Part shown: positions 34,737 through 42,594 of the stretch, piece after piece
Numbering within the stretch: position 1 is the stretch's first letter
How the letters are laid out: each line of letters begins with the position of its first letter
From: an uncultured Pedobacter sp.
GTDB taxonomy: Bacteria; Bacteroidota; Bacteroidia; Sphingobacteriales; Sphingobacteriaceae
Reading direction: 5' to 3'
Length of the DNA: 64,000 bases
Assembly (NCBI RefSeq): GCF_946480185.1
Contig: NZ_CAMLIG010000006.1
Location: forward strand, 102,866-166,865
Translations under genes and position numbers: made by a program
The notes under the pieces: generated by a model
The model's input: the letters and a program-made list of their open reading frames with translations, nothing else
Database searches by the model: none
Told to the model about the DNA's origin: nothing

Positions 34737-35485
34737 TGGAACAAACCGTAGAACAAAAGCTTGAAGCTTTATACCAGCTACAGACCATCCACACCAAAGT
34801 TGATAAAATCCGTCAGACCCGTGGAGAGCTTCCAATGGAAGTAGCAGATTTAGAAGATGACGTTGCCGGATTAGAAACTCGTATCCAAAAGATAAAGGCA
34901 GATTTAGATGATCTAGAAGATGCTATCGTTAATCGTAAGAATATGATTAAGGAATCTTTAGCATTAGTCAAAAAATACGAAACTCAGCAAAACAACGTAA
35001 AAAACAACCGTGAGTTTGATGCCATTTCTAAAGAGATTGAAATCCAAGGTTTAGATATCCAGGTATCCGAAAAGAAAATCAAGGAAATTCAGTTTGAAAT
35101 TAACAGCAAAACCGAAGTTTACGAAACTGCTTTAGTTGCTTTGGAGGAAAGAAAAAAAGACCTTGAAAGCAAGAAAACCGAGCTGGAAAACATCACTTCA
35201 GAAACGCAAAAAGAAGAAGAAGTTTTGTTGAAAGAAGCTGAAAAAGCTGCTGAAAAAATTGACGTCCGTTTAAAAATTGCTTACAACCGTTTAAGAGGAA
35301 ACTTTAAAAATGGTTTAGCTGTTGTAACTATCGAGCGTGATTCATGTTCTGGTTGTTTTAACCAAATTCCACCTCAACGCCAGTCGGATATTCGCCAACG
35401 TAAAAAAATTATTGTTTGCGAGCACTGCGGTAGAATTTTAGTTGATGAAACTATGGCAGAAGAAATAAAAGGAACAGCCGTTTAA
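34736..35485 (+). CDS. C4-type zinc-ribbon coiled-coil protein (DUF164)
   Basis: A 249-residue protein with a long coiled coil (about residues 15-190, rich in Glu, Lys and Leu) and a C-terminal zinc ribbon of two CxxC pairs (DSCSGCFNQIPPQ and IIVCEHCGRILV). Its ATG overlaps the nif3-like stop (TAATG), a pairing seen widely across bacteria, so the two probably act together. It may bind nucleic acid through the ribbon; this is inference. A terminator follows. Confidence 0.9.
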   Translation: MEQTVEQKLEALYQLQTIHTKVDKIRQTRGELPMEVADLEDDVAGLETRIQKIKADLDDLEDAIVNRKNMIKESLALVKKYETQQNNVKNNREFDAISKEIEIQGLDIQVSEKKIKEIQFEINSKTEVYETALVALEERKKDLESKKTELENITSETQKEEEVLLKEAEKAAEKIDVRLKIAYNRLRGNFKNGLAVVTIERDSCSGCFNQIPPQRQSDIRQRKKIIVCEHCGRILVDETMAEEIKGTAV

Positions 35486-35511
35486 TATTGGTATTTTTAT
35501 TGTTCTTAGGG

Positions 35512-35545
35512 AAAACATCTTGACAAACTCAAGGTGTTTTTTCTT
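35512..35545 (+). terminator. Terminator of the nif3-zinc ribbon operon
   Basis: A 12-bp stem (AAAACATCTTGA with TCAAGGTGTTTT, one G-T pair, 5-base loop) is followed by TTCTTTTT, 26 bases after the zinc-ribbon stop codon. Confidence 0.8.
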
Positions 35546-35568
35546 TTTATAAAAAATCTTAACAACTA

Positions 35569-37050
35569 ATGATCAAAAAAAACCTCATTTTACTTGTTTT
35601 CCTTTTAGGCAACGCACTTATTACTAAAGCTAATTTCGAGTTCAACAGTAACTGTATAAATGCATATAATGCAATATTTGATTTGCGGATTAAAGACGCC
35701 ACAATTTTAATACAACGCGAGAAAGCGCAAAATCCGCAAAATGCTATTCCTGTTTTGTTAGACAATTACGTTGATTTCTTCACATTGCTTTCTTCAGAAA
35801 ACAAAGCCGATTATGAACGTTTAAAATCTCGGAGAGATTCGCGACTTTCCTTTTTAAGCAAACAGGATAAAAATTCTCCGTATTATCTTTTTGCGCAGGC
35901 CGAAATTTACCTGCAATGGGGTTTGTTAAAAAGCCGTTTTCAGGATTTTATGTCCTCTGGTTTTGACGTTAAAAAGGCTGACAACCTTTTGAGCGATAAT
36001 GAGAGGAAATACCCTTCTTTTTTGCCTAACAAAAAAAGCGCTGGTTTAATTGATGTTATTTTGGGTTCCATCCCTTCAAATATGAAAGGTATAGCCAGTA
36101 CTTTCGGTTTTAGTGGCAACGCAAATAACGGAATCAAAACTTTAGAAGGGTTAATGACTTCTTTACCTAAAAGCACTTATAGTTTTTATTCAGACGAGGT
36201 GGTGTTTTTTTTGTGTTATATAGAAACTGATTTGCTGCAAAACAAGGCCAATTACAACAAAACTATTGCTTATACCAATACCATGAATAGCCAGAGCCTG
36301 CTTAAGTCTTATTTACAGGGATATGTTGCCAGCAGAGATGCTCATAATGACAGTGCAATTGCCTATTTGATGCGCAGGCCGAAAGGACCTAATTATATGG
36401 AGTTTCCAAAACTTAATTACTTAATGGGTACGGCAAAACTGAACAGAATGGATTCAGACGCCAACGTTTACCTGATTAATTATTTAAAGGAGTATAAGGG
36501 AATTAATTTTGTGAAAGACGGTTACTTGAAACTGGCTTACTATTATTTTTTGCGTGGCGATATGAACCGCTACAACGCATTTTTAAAAATGGTTAAAACG
36601 CAGGGCGATTTGTATGATGAAAAAGACAAGCAGGCTTTAAAAGAGGCTAATGATCCGGCTCCAGACATTAACTTATTAAAAGCGAGGTTTCAGTTTGACG
36701 GAGGTTACTTTAGCCAGGCTTTAAATACATTGGCAGGTAAAGATATTGCCGATTTTAAGTCGAAACGAGATCAAATAGAATTTTACTACCGTTTAGGTAG
36801 AATTTACGATGAACTATCACGCGATAACGAGGCAATTGCGTATTACCAACAAGCCATAAATATGGGCAAGCAAACCAGTTATTATTTTGCATCGAATGCA
36901 GCTTTGTGTATAGGTCATATTTATGAAAACAAACATGATAAGGCAAGAGCAGTAAGTTTTTACAAGCAAGCTATAGCGATGAAAGATCATGAGTATGAAA
37001 ACAGTATTGAAAGTAAGGCGAAAGAGGGCTTAAAAAGACTTGGCTATTAA
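35569..37050 (+). CDS. Tetratricopeptide-repeat protein, exported
   Basis: A 493-residue protein with a signal peptide (LILLVFLLGNALITKA) and helical repeats. The clearest TPR units are at the C-terminus (FYYRLGRIYDELSRDNEAIA and CIGHIYENKHDKARAVSFYK). The middle part is helical with no specific family that I recognise. It probably scaffolds other envelope proteins; no target is apparent. A gap of 83 bases with a terminator separates it from the preceding operon. Confidence 0.78.
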   Translation: MIKKNLILLVFLLGNALITKANFEFNSNCINAYNAIFDLRIKDATILIQREKAQNPQNAIPVLLDNYVDFFTLLSSENKADYERLKSRRDSRLSFLSKQDKNSPYYLFAQAEIYLQWGLLKSRFQDFMSSGFDVKKADNLLSDNERKYPSFLPNKKSAGLIDVILGSIPSNMKGIASTFGFSGNANNGIKTLEGLMTSLPKSTYSFYSDEVVFFLCYIETDLLQNKANYNKTIAYTNTMNSQSLLKSYLQGYVASRDAHNDSAIAYLMRRPKGPNYMEFPKLNYLMGTAKLNRMDSDANVYLINYLKEYKGINFVKDGYLKLAYYYFLRGDMNRYNAFLKMVKTQGDLYDEKDKQALKEANDPAPDINLLKARFQFDGGYFSQALNTLAGKDIADFKSKRDQIEFYYRLGRIYDELSRDNEAIAYYQQAINMGKQTSYYFASNAALCIGHIYENKHDKARAVSFYKQAIAMKDHEYENSIESKAKEGLKRLGY

Positions 37051-37253
37051 TTTCTTCGATGATATTGAGTTTGAAAGAAATTGCTTTGTTATAAATGTAT
37101 TGCGTTAACGATTGAAGCGGTATACTTTTTTTGACTTTCGACTCTGCTAGGGAATACAAAAAAAGATTTAGTGTAAAGCGTGTTAAAACGCCCAAAGTCA
37201 TTCTCTATAAACTCCAAATCATCAAACTTGCGTTAAACCATAAATAGAATCCA

Positions 37254-37287
37254 CAAAAAAAGGTCTCCGATTTAAAACCGGAGACCT
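37254..37287 (-). terminator. Rho-independent terminator of typA
   Basis: A 9-bp perfect stem (AGGTCTCCG / CGGAGACCT) is followed on the minus strand by seven T residues, 23 bases after the typA stop codon. The rest of 37051-37253 contains a degenerate copy of the CTTCGACTCCGCTCAG-type repeat near 37137 and nothing else that I recognise. Confidence 0.88.
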
Positions 37288-37309
37288 TTCTGTATAAGCT
37301 CAATTAACC

Positions 37310-39121
37310 TTATTGGCTAACTAACGATTTTCCTTTTACTTTACGTTCTTGCTCTGTTAAGTATATTTTACGTAAACGGATGCTTAATGGTGTAACTTCA
37401 ATGTACTCATCTGCTTGTATGTACTCCATACATTCCTCTAAAGAGAATTTAATAGCTGGTGCAATACGCGTGTTATCATCTGTTCCGGAAGCTCTCATGT
37501 TGGTTAATTGCTTTCCTTTGGTAACGTTAATTACCAAGTCATTATCACGGATGTGCTCACCTAAAATCTGACCTTCGTAAATATCAACTCCTGGATCAAC
37601 AAAGAAACGGCCTCTGTCTTGTAGCTTGTCAATTGCGTAAGCAGTTGTCATGCCTTTATCCATAGAAATTAAAACTCCGTTAGAACGTCCAGGGATTGTA
37701 CCTTTCCAAGGCTCATAAGCTTTAAAACGGTGCGCCATAATTGCCTCACCTGCTGTTGCAGTTAATACGTTGTTACGTAAACCGATGATACCGCGAGCAG
37801 GAATATCAAACTCTAAATGCTGTAAATCGCCTTTAGGTTCCATAATTAATAAATCACCTTTACGCTGAGTTACCAATTCAATTACTTTACCTGCAACTTC
37901 GCCCGGTACATCAACAATTAATGTCTCAATTGGTTCGCATTTTACACCGTCGATAGTTTTAACGATTACCTGTGGCTGACCAACTTGCATTTCGTAACCT
38001 TCACGACGCATAGTTTCAATTAAAACCGACAAGTGAAGAATACCCCGACCGTAAACTAAGTAAGAATCTGGAGAATCAGTTTCTACTAAACGTAAAGCCA
38101 AGTTTTTCTCTAACTCTTTGTATAAACGCTCGCGTAAACGTTGCGAAGTAACAAATTTACCTTCTTTACCAAAGAAAGGAGAGTTGTTGATGGTAAACAA
38201 CATGTTCATTGTTGGCTCATCAATAGAAATTACTTCTAATTGCTCTGGGTTTTCAAAATCAGCGATGGTATCACCAATATCAAAACCATCAATACCTACA
38301 ACGGCACAAATATCGCCTGAAGAAACAGAAGAAACCTTAACTTTTCCTAAGCCTTCAAAAGTGTATAATTCTTTAATTCTTGATTTTACAATTTTACCAT
38401 CACGTTTTACCAAAGAAACCGGCATGTTTTCTTTAATGGTTCCGCGGGCAACTCTTCCAATTGCAATACGGCCTACGAAAGAAGAATAATCTAACGAAGT
38501 GATCTGCATCTGCAAGGTTCCTTCTTGGATGGGTGCTGGCGGAATGTTTGCCAAAATAGCATCCATTAAAGGAAAAATATTATCGGTTTTTTCTTTCCAG
38601 TCTGTATTCATCCATCCCTGTTTAGATGAACCATAAATTACCGGGAAATCCAACTGCTCTTCTGTAGCGTCTAAGTTGAAGAACAATTCGAAAATTTGCT
38701 CATAAACTTCTTCGGGGCGACAGTTTTCTTTATCTACTTTGTTTACAACCACAATTGGTTTTAAGCCTAAAGCCAAAGCTTTTTGCGTAACGAAACGAGT
38801 TTGGGGCATTGCACCCTCAAAAGCATCGCACAGTAACAAAACGCCATCGGCCATTTTTAAAACACGCTCTACTTCGCCACCAAAATCCGCGTGACCCGGC
38901 GTATCAATAATATTGATTTTTACATCTTTATATTGAACAGAAACGTTTTTTGAAACGATGGTAATCCCACGTTCACGTTCCAAATCATTGTTATCTAATA
39001 TCAATTCACCCGAGCTTTCGTTATCCCGGAAGATAGAACAAGAGTGTAAAATTTTGTCAACTAATGTGGTTTTACCGTGGTCAACGTGAGCGATAATCGC
39101 TATGTTTCTAATCTTTTGCAT
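37310..39121 (-). CDS. typA: Ribosome-associated translational GTPase TypA/BipA
   Basis: A 603-residue translation-factor GTPase related to EF-G and LepA that aids 50S assembly and stress growth. The G motifs are [15 protein letters not shown] (residues 10-24), [24 protein letters not shown] and [12 protein letters not shown]. The C-terminal family-specific domain contains [19 protein letters not shown]. Length is standard. A -7 box lies about 26 bases upstream of the start. Confidence 0.97.
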   Translation of the reverse strand: MQKIRNIAIIAHVDHGKTTLVDKILHSCSIFRDNESSGELILDNNDLERERGITIVSKNVSVQYKDVKINIIDTPGHADFGGEVERVLKMADGVLLLCDAFEGAMPQTRFVTQKALALGLKPIVVVNKVDKENCRPEEVYEQIFELFFNLDATEEQLDFPVIYGSSKQGWMNTDWKEKTDNIFPLMDAILANIPPAPIQEGTLQMQITSLDYSSFVGRIAIGRVARGTIKENMPVSLVKRDGKIVKSRIKELYTFEGLGKVKVSSVSSGDICAVVGIDGFDIGDTIADFENPEQLEVISIDEPTMNMLFTINNSPFFGKEGKFVTSQRLRERLYKELEKNLALRLVETDSPDSYLVYGRGILHLSVLIETMRREGYEMQVGQPQVIVKTIDGVKCEPIETLIVDVPGEVAGKVIELVTQRKGDLLIMEPKGDLQHLEFDIPARGIIGLRNNVLTATAGEAIMAHRFKAYEPWKGTIPGRSNGVLISMDKGMTTAYAIDKLQDRGRFFVDPGVDIYEGQILGEHIRDNDLVINVTKGKQLTNMRASGTDDNTRIAPAIKFSLEECMEYIQADEYIEVTPLSIRLRKIYLTEQERKVKGKSLVSQ

Positions 39122-39147
39122 TCAAAAATACTCTAAAAAAATTTTTG

Positions 39148-39155
39148 CAAACGTA
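39148..39155 (-). promoter_or_regulatory. -7 box upstream of typA
   Basis: On the minus strand, TACGTTTG followed by C matches TAnnTTTG, with about 26 bases to the typA ATG. The upstream -33 element is not clear. Confidence 0.5.
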
Positions 39156-39226
39156 CGGTTTTAATTGCAAAAAAAAGCATGCTAATCATTTGAATTTAAA
39201 ATGACTATGTAATATTTTTAATCTGT

Positions 39227-39234
39227 TACCTTTG
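39227..39234 (+). promoter_or_regulatory. -7 box of the FeoB-associated small gene
   Basis: TACCTTTG matches TAnnTTTG and ends 7 bases before the ATG at 39242, again predicting a leaderless or almost leaderless mRNA. No TTTG is found at the usual upstream distance. Confidence 0.45.
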
Positions 39235-39241
39235 TAAGGTT

Positions 39242-39400
39242 ATGAATATTCAGCTCGTTATCGTAATCATATTATTTATTGGCGCCCTATTTTATATGGG
39301 TCGGTTAGTTTATAACAGCCTAAAATCTAAAAAAGGTTGCGCCAGTGGATGCGGGAAATGTAGCGTAGATTTTTCTAAGATTGAAGCTAAGAAAGATTAA
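39242..39400 (+). CDS. FeoB-associated Cys-rich membrane protein
   Basis: A 52-residue protein with one N-terminal membrane helix (QLVIVIILFIGALFYMG, about residues 4-20), a basic stretch and a Cys cluster GCASGCGKCSVDF (Cys33, Cys37 and Cys40). This is the pattern of the FeoB_associated family, which usually follows feoB and may handle Fe(II) at the membrane. Here it is separate, 19 kb from feoAB, between typA and a convergent gene. Its stop codon overlaps the convergent gene's stop by 3 bases within TTAA. Confidence 0.82.
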   Translation: MNIQLVIVIILFIGALFYMGRLVYNSLKSKKGCASGCGKCSVDFSKIEAKKD

Positions 39401-39915
39401 TCTTTAAGGCTGTAAAATATCTTCTGGAAATCGTTTTTAAACAGGTTTTTATTATCTAGGCTACTAGTACATATCACTTTATAAAAAGCATTCTTCGTTT
39501 CTACTATCCCAACAAAATAATAGTAGTAGATCATGGTTTCATCATCTAGGTAAGTAAGGTCTGTACTTATAAATTTAGCGGTTCCGTTGGTGCTTATCTT
39601 TGGAGAAGCAATTTTTCTTTCTTTTTTATCTGCTAAAAAAACTTTAATAAACTGGTCATAAACTTGGTTAATATCCGGATTTGCAGGATCATCAATTGCT
39701 TTTACAGTTTTTTCGTCGGTAAGGATGTAACCAGAAACATCTTTAACCATATTTCTGAACTGTAGAACCGCATCGTTATTTAACCCACCGGTTTTGCTCA
39801 TATAATAGGGCAAACTAACTGTGAAGTTATCTACCTTATATTTATCCATCAAAGTTTGAGCGATAGTTACTTTGCAACAGATAAGGAGTAGGATTATGGT
39901 GGGGTGTTTTTTCAT
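39397..39915 (-). CDS. Small exported protein of unknown function
   Basis: A 172-residue protein with a signal peptide (IILLLICCKVTIAQ). The mature part begins with DNFTVSLPYYMSKTGGLNND and alternates short strands with charged helices, ending FKNDFQKIFYSLKD. The layout resembles small periplasmic proteins that assess envelope or stress state, but I do not recognise a family. It is convergent with the FeoB-associated gene (stops overlapping in TTAA) and has a 600-bp repeat-rich region upstream. Confidence 0.7.
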   Translation of the reverse strand: MKKHPTIILLLICCKVTIAQTLMDKYKVDNFTVSLPYYMSKTGGLNNDAVLQFRNMVKDVSGYILTDEKTVKAIDDPANPDINQVYDQFIKVFLADKKERKIASPKISTNGTAKFISTDLTYLDDETMIYYYYFVGIVETKNAFYKVICTSSLDNKNLFKNDFQKIFYSLKD

Positions 39916-40031
39916 GTTCTTTGAAAATTAATAAGTGATTGTAAAGTTGAAATTAAATATTTTGCAGGAAATATGAAGAATTTCATAAAGATTGTGTGTT
40001 TAGAAGAAGAGCAGAAAACTTGATATTCCTC

Positions 40032-40071
40032 CGTCCGAGCAAGATTTCTCGCAGAGGACTCTGCTCGGACG
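40032..40071. repeat. Inverted repeat CGTCCGAGCA / TGCTCGGACG
   Basis: A 10-bp perfect inverted repeat with a 20-base loop. It lies in the gene-free block 39916-40517 with three further hairpins: GCAGAATC / GATTCTGC at 40139-40164 (8 bp, 10-base loop), a CGGGG / CCCCG pair near 40223-40263, and the larger element at 40298-40437. No reading frame in this part looks like a protein. Confidence 0.55.
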
Positions 40072-40138
40072 AACGGGAGCGACACAAATCCATCTTGAAA
40101 AACATATGTGAGGCGCAAGTTCTTTTAAGGGTGTTCAA

Positions 40139-40164
40139 GCAGAATCTTCTTTTCGGGATTCTGC
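40139..40164. repeat. Perfect hairpin GCAGAATC / GATTCTGC
   Basis: An 8-bp perfect stem with a 10-base loop in the non-coding block upstream of the 172-residue exported protein gene. It lacks a T-run, so it is not a simple terminator. It probably belongs to the same group of repeats as its neighbours. Confidence 0.5.
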
Positions 40165-40297
40165 GTTTGTTTGAAATGGTTTTATTAAATCGCCAGTTAT
40201 ATAGAAAGTTTCCATAAAAACGCGGGGCATGTGCGAGAGTACCTGATTGAAAGAAAGTCCCCGTCATTAATTTGAAGAATTTTAGAGAAATACCAAA

Positions 40298-40437
40298 TTG
40301 CGCTCGTTTGCAACGAGTGCTTACCTTGGTTTCTCGATTTTATCGAGTTCCAGAATCATATTTATAAGAGTACTCAGCACAATAATGGACGATACAATCG
40401 TTAGCCCTTCTTAAGCACTCGTTGCAAACGAGCGCAA
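40298..40437. repeat. 140-bp element with 26-bp perfect inverted ends (REP-pair or MITE-like)
   Basis: The left end at 40298-40323 and the right end at 40412-40437 are perfect reverse complements over 26 bases. Each arm contains the small palindrome CTCGTTTGCAACGAG (or its complement), so each can fold on its own, and a third hairpin CTCGATTTTATCGAG lies between them near 40337. This matches the layout of REP/BIME sequences moved by RAYT (TnpA-REP) transposases. No transposase gene is in the window, so it is non-autonomous if mobile. Confidence 0.7.
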
Positions 40438-40441
40438 GAAA

Positions 40442-40475
40442 AAATCCCTCTCAGAGAAAACTCCAAGAGGGATTT
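40442..40475 (-). terminator. Rho-independent terminator of htpG
   Basis: A 10-bp perfect stem (AAATCCCTCT / AGAGGGATTT) is followed on the minus strand by TTTTTC, 43 bases beyond the htpG stop codon and directly next to the REP-pair element. Confidence 0.85.
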
Positions 40476-40517
40476 AAATTTTCACAGTTTAGCACCCTAA
40501 ACTCTTTGCCTCAGACC

Positions 40518-42401
40518 TTAAATCAAAGCCACACTTCTATTTACAAAAGCAGTTAACTCAGCTCCGGTCAATAAACCTTGAGAAAGCAAAGCCAAATCAA
40601 AAGCTTGTTTAGCTAATGCAGCTTGTTCTTTTTCATCGGCGGAAGCTAAAATTTTGTTGACTATTTTATGGTTTCCGTTAATGGCTACTTTATAGCTATC
40701 AGGCATATTTCCGTAGAAACTCATTCCGCCACCCATTGCAGCCATGTCTTTCATCCGGCGCATAAACTCGTCCATAGTAACGGTAACAGGTAATTCATCC
40801 GGACTTAAAGCTTCAACCTCCACCTGGTAAGCAGGTTTGTTGATTGCTTTTTCAAAAATTTCTTTAACCTGTTTAGTTTGGTCTTCGCTTAAAACGTGTT
40901 CCATTTTCTCGCCTTTATCAATCAGCTTATCGGCAGTGCCAGAATCCACACGTTTCAATTGTGTTTTTTCTAATTTATGCTCCATCTGGCTCACAAAATG
41001 CGTGTCAATTGGCGTGTCCATCAACAATACGTCGTATCCTTTTTTGGTTGCAGATTGGATAAATCCATCTTGTTTTGCAGGGTCAACGGTATATAAGTAA
41101 ACCAAATTGCCGTCTTTATCTGTTTGGATGTCTTTCACTTTATCACGGTATTCATCCATGGTAAAATTCTTTTTCTCGGTGTTGGTGAACAGCGCAAAAT
41201 CTTTGGCTTTATCGTAGAATTTCTCTTCCGAGATCATTCCGTATTTTACAAATAATCCGATATCGCTCCATTTAGCTTCATAAGCTTCACGGTCTTTTTT
41301 GAACAATTCGCCTAATTTTTCGGCCACTTTTTTGGTGATGTAGCTGTTGATTTTCTTCACATTTCCGTCTGCTTGCAAGAAGCTACGAGAAACGTTCAAA
41401 GGAATATCTGGAGAATCAATTACCCCATGTAACAACATCAAAAACTCAGGAACAATGTCTTTCACCTCATCGGTAATAAATACCTGGCGACTGAATAATT
41501 TGATTTTATTTCTTTGGATTTCAACATCGTTTTTCAATTTAGGGAAGTATAAAACGCCGGTTAAATTGAACGGATAATCCACATTTAAGTGAATCCAGAA
41601 TAATGGATCTTCCTGGAAAGGATAAAGTTCTTTATAAAATTGTAAGTAATCTTCGTCGGTTAATTCAGACGGAGCTTGCGTCCAGATAGGTTTTGCACCG
41701 TTAATTACATTCGGAACTTCAACAGATTTGTATTTTTTCTTTCCATCTTTATCTTCGCCGTCTTCCACGCTCTCAGATTTTGTTCCGAAAACCAGTTTTA
41801 CAGTTAAAAACTTGAAGTATTTTTCTAAAATCTGCTGTAATTTATATTGGTCTAAAAACTCTTCAGATTCTTTGTTGATGTGCAAAATTACATCCGTTCC
41901 TCGAGTTTTACGCTTGCCCTCTTTGATCTCAAATTCGGTACTTCCGTCGCAAATCCAAGCTGCGGGTGCCGCACCGTCTTGGTAAGAGAGTGTTTGAATT
42001 TCTACATGGTCAGATACCATAAATGCAGAGTAAAAACCTAAACCAAATTTACCGATGATTTCGTTGGCATCTTTTGCGTCTTTAAATTTCTCTACAAATT
42101 CAGTAGCGCCAGAAAAAGCAATCTGGTTAATGTATTTTTTAATTTCTTCGGCCGTCATCCCCAAACCATTATCAGAAATGGTGATGGTTTTTTTGTCTTT
42201 ATCAAAAGCAACGTCAACCTGCAATTCGCCAAGTTCGCCGTTATACTGACCTAAACCTGCTAGCCTTTTAATTTTTTGGGTAGCATCTGCCGCGTTAGAA
42301 ACTAATTCTCTTAAAAATATCTCGTTATCTGAGTATAAAAACTTTTTGATGATCGGGAAAATATTCTCCGTGTGAATTGAAATTGTTCCTTTTTCCTTCA
42401 T
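40518..42401 (-). CDS. htpG: Molecular chaperone HtpG (Hsp90)
   Basis: An Hsp90-family ATP-driven chaperone. The chosen ATG at 42401 starts with MKEKGTISIHTENIFPIIKK, the normal beginning of HtpG in this phylum, giving 627 residues; the frame stays open to 42512, but the extra 37 residues look non-conserved. The GHKL ATPase motifs are FLRELVSNAADA, ITISDNGLGMTAEEI and IGKFGLGFYSAFMV. The middle domain includes LNVSRSFLQADGNVKKI. The C-terminal dimerisation domain runs to the end. An AACTTG-N6-CAAGTT palindrome overlaps its predicted promoter. Confidence 0.95.
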   Translation of the reverse strand: MKEKGTISIHTENIFPIIKKFLYSDNEIFLRELVSNAADATQKIKRLAGLGQYNGELGELQVDVAFDKDKKTITISDNGLGMTAEEIKKYINQIAFSGATEFVEKFKDAKDANEIIGKFGLGFYSAFMVSDHVEIQTLSYQDGAAPAAWICDGSTEFEIKEGKRKTRGTDVILHINKESEEFLDQYKLQQILEKYFKFLTVKLVFGTKSESVEDGEDKDGKKKYKSVEVPNVINGAKPIWTQAPSELTDEDYLQFYKELYPFQEDPLFWIHLNVDYPFNLTGVLYFPKLKNDVEIQRNKIKLFSRQVFITDEVKDIVPEFLMLLHGVIDSPDIPLNVSRSFLQADGNVKKINSYITKKVAEKLGELFKKDREAYEAKWSDIGLFVKYGMISEEKFYDKAKDFALFTNTEKKNFTMDEYRDKVKDIQTDKDGNLVYLYTVDPAKQDGFIQSATKKGYDVLLMDTPIDTHFVSQMEHKLEKTQLKRVDSGTADKLIDKGEKMEHVLSEDQTKQVKEIFEKAINKPAYQVEVEALSPDELPVTVTMDEFMRRMKDMAAMGGGMSFYGNMPDSYKVAINGNHKIVNKILASADEKEQAALAKQAFDLALLSQGLLTGAELTAFVNRSVALI

Positions 42402-42465
42402 GATATTATGTCTGTGTATGTTGATTTTATGTTTACAGACTGAGCTTATCAATGCTTGTTCCAAA

Positions 42466-42498
42466 CAAAGTTTTGGTGTCAACTTGGCAGAACAAGTT
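42466..42498 (-). promoter_or_regulatory. Promoter and overlapping palindrome upstream of htpG
   Basis: On the minus strand, TTG and AAACTTTG (42466-42473; seven of eight positions match TAnnTTTG) are 19 bases apart. The -33 part lies inside a perfect palindrome AACTTG-N6-CAAGTT at 42481-42498, a possible operator. The leader would be about 58 bases. The regulator is unknown; it is not a CIRCE element. Confidence 0.4.
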
Positions 42499-42557
42499 TG
42501 TGTCGAAGGCATGGAATGCGTCGTTTTTTGTTGCTCAAACGTAAATTAAACTAAAGA

Positions 42558-42590
42558 TTGCTTTTGTAAGCGCAAAAAAAATTATTTTTG
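42558..42590 (+). promoter_or_regulatory. Promoter of the DACNV-type gene
   Basis: TTG at 42558-42560 and TATTTTTG at 42583-42590 are 22 bases apart (a second TTTG at 42563-42566 would give 16). The box ends 4 bases before the ATG at 42595, predicting a leaderless mRNA. Confidence 0.5.
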
Positions 42591-42594
42591 AAAT

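Noticed and set aside
39916..40517. A CRISPR array in the repeat-rich gap
   Set aside because: The repeats are inverted pairs and single copies, not regularly spaced direct repeats, and there are no cas genes.
42402..42512. An N-terminal extension of HtpG by 37 residues
   Set aside because: The extra segment looks non-conserved, overlaps the predicted promoter, and the normal HtpG N-terminus begins at 42401.
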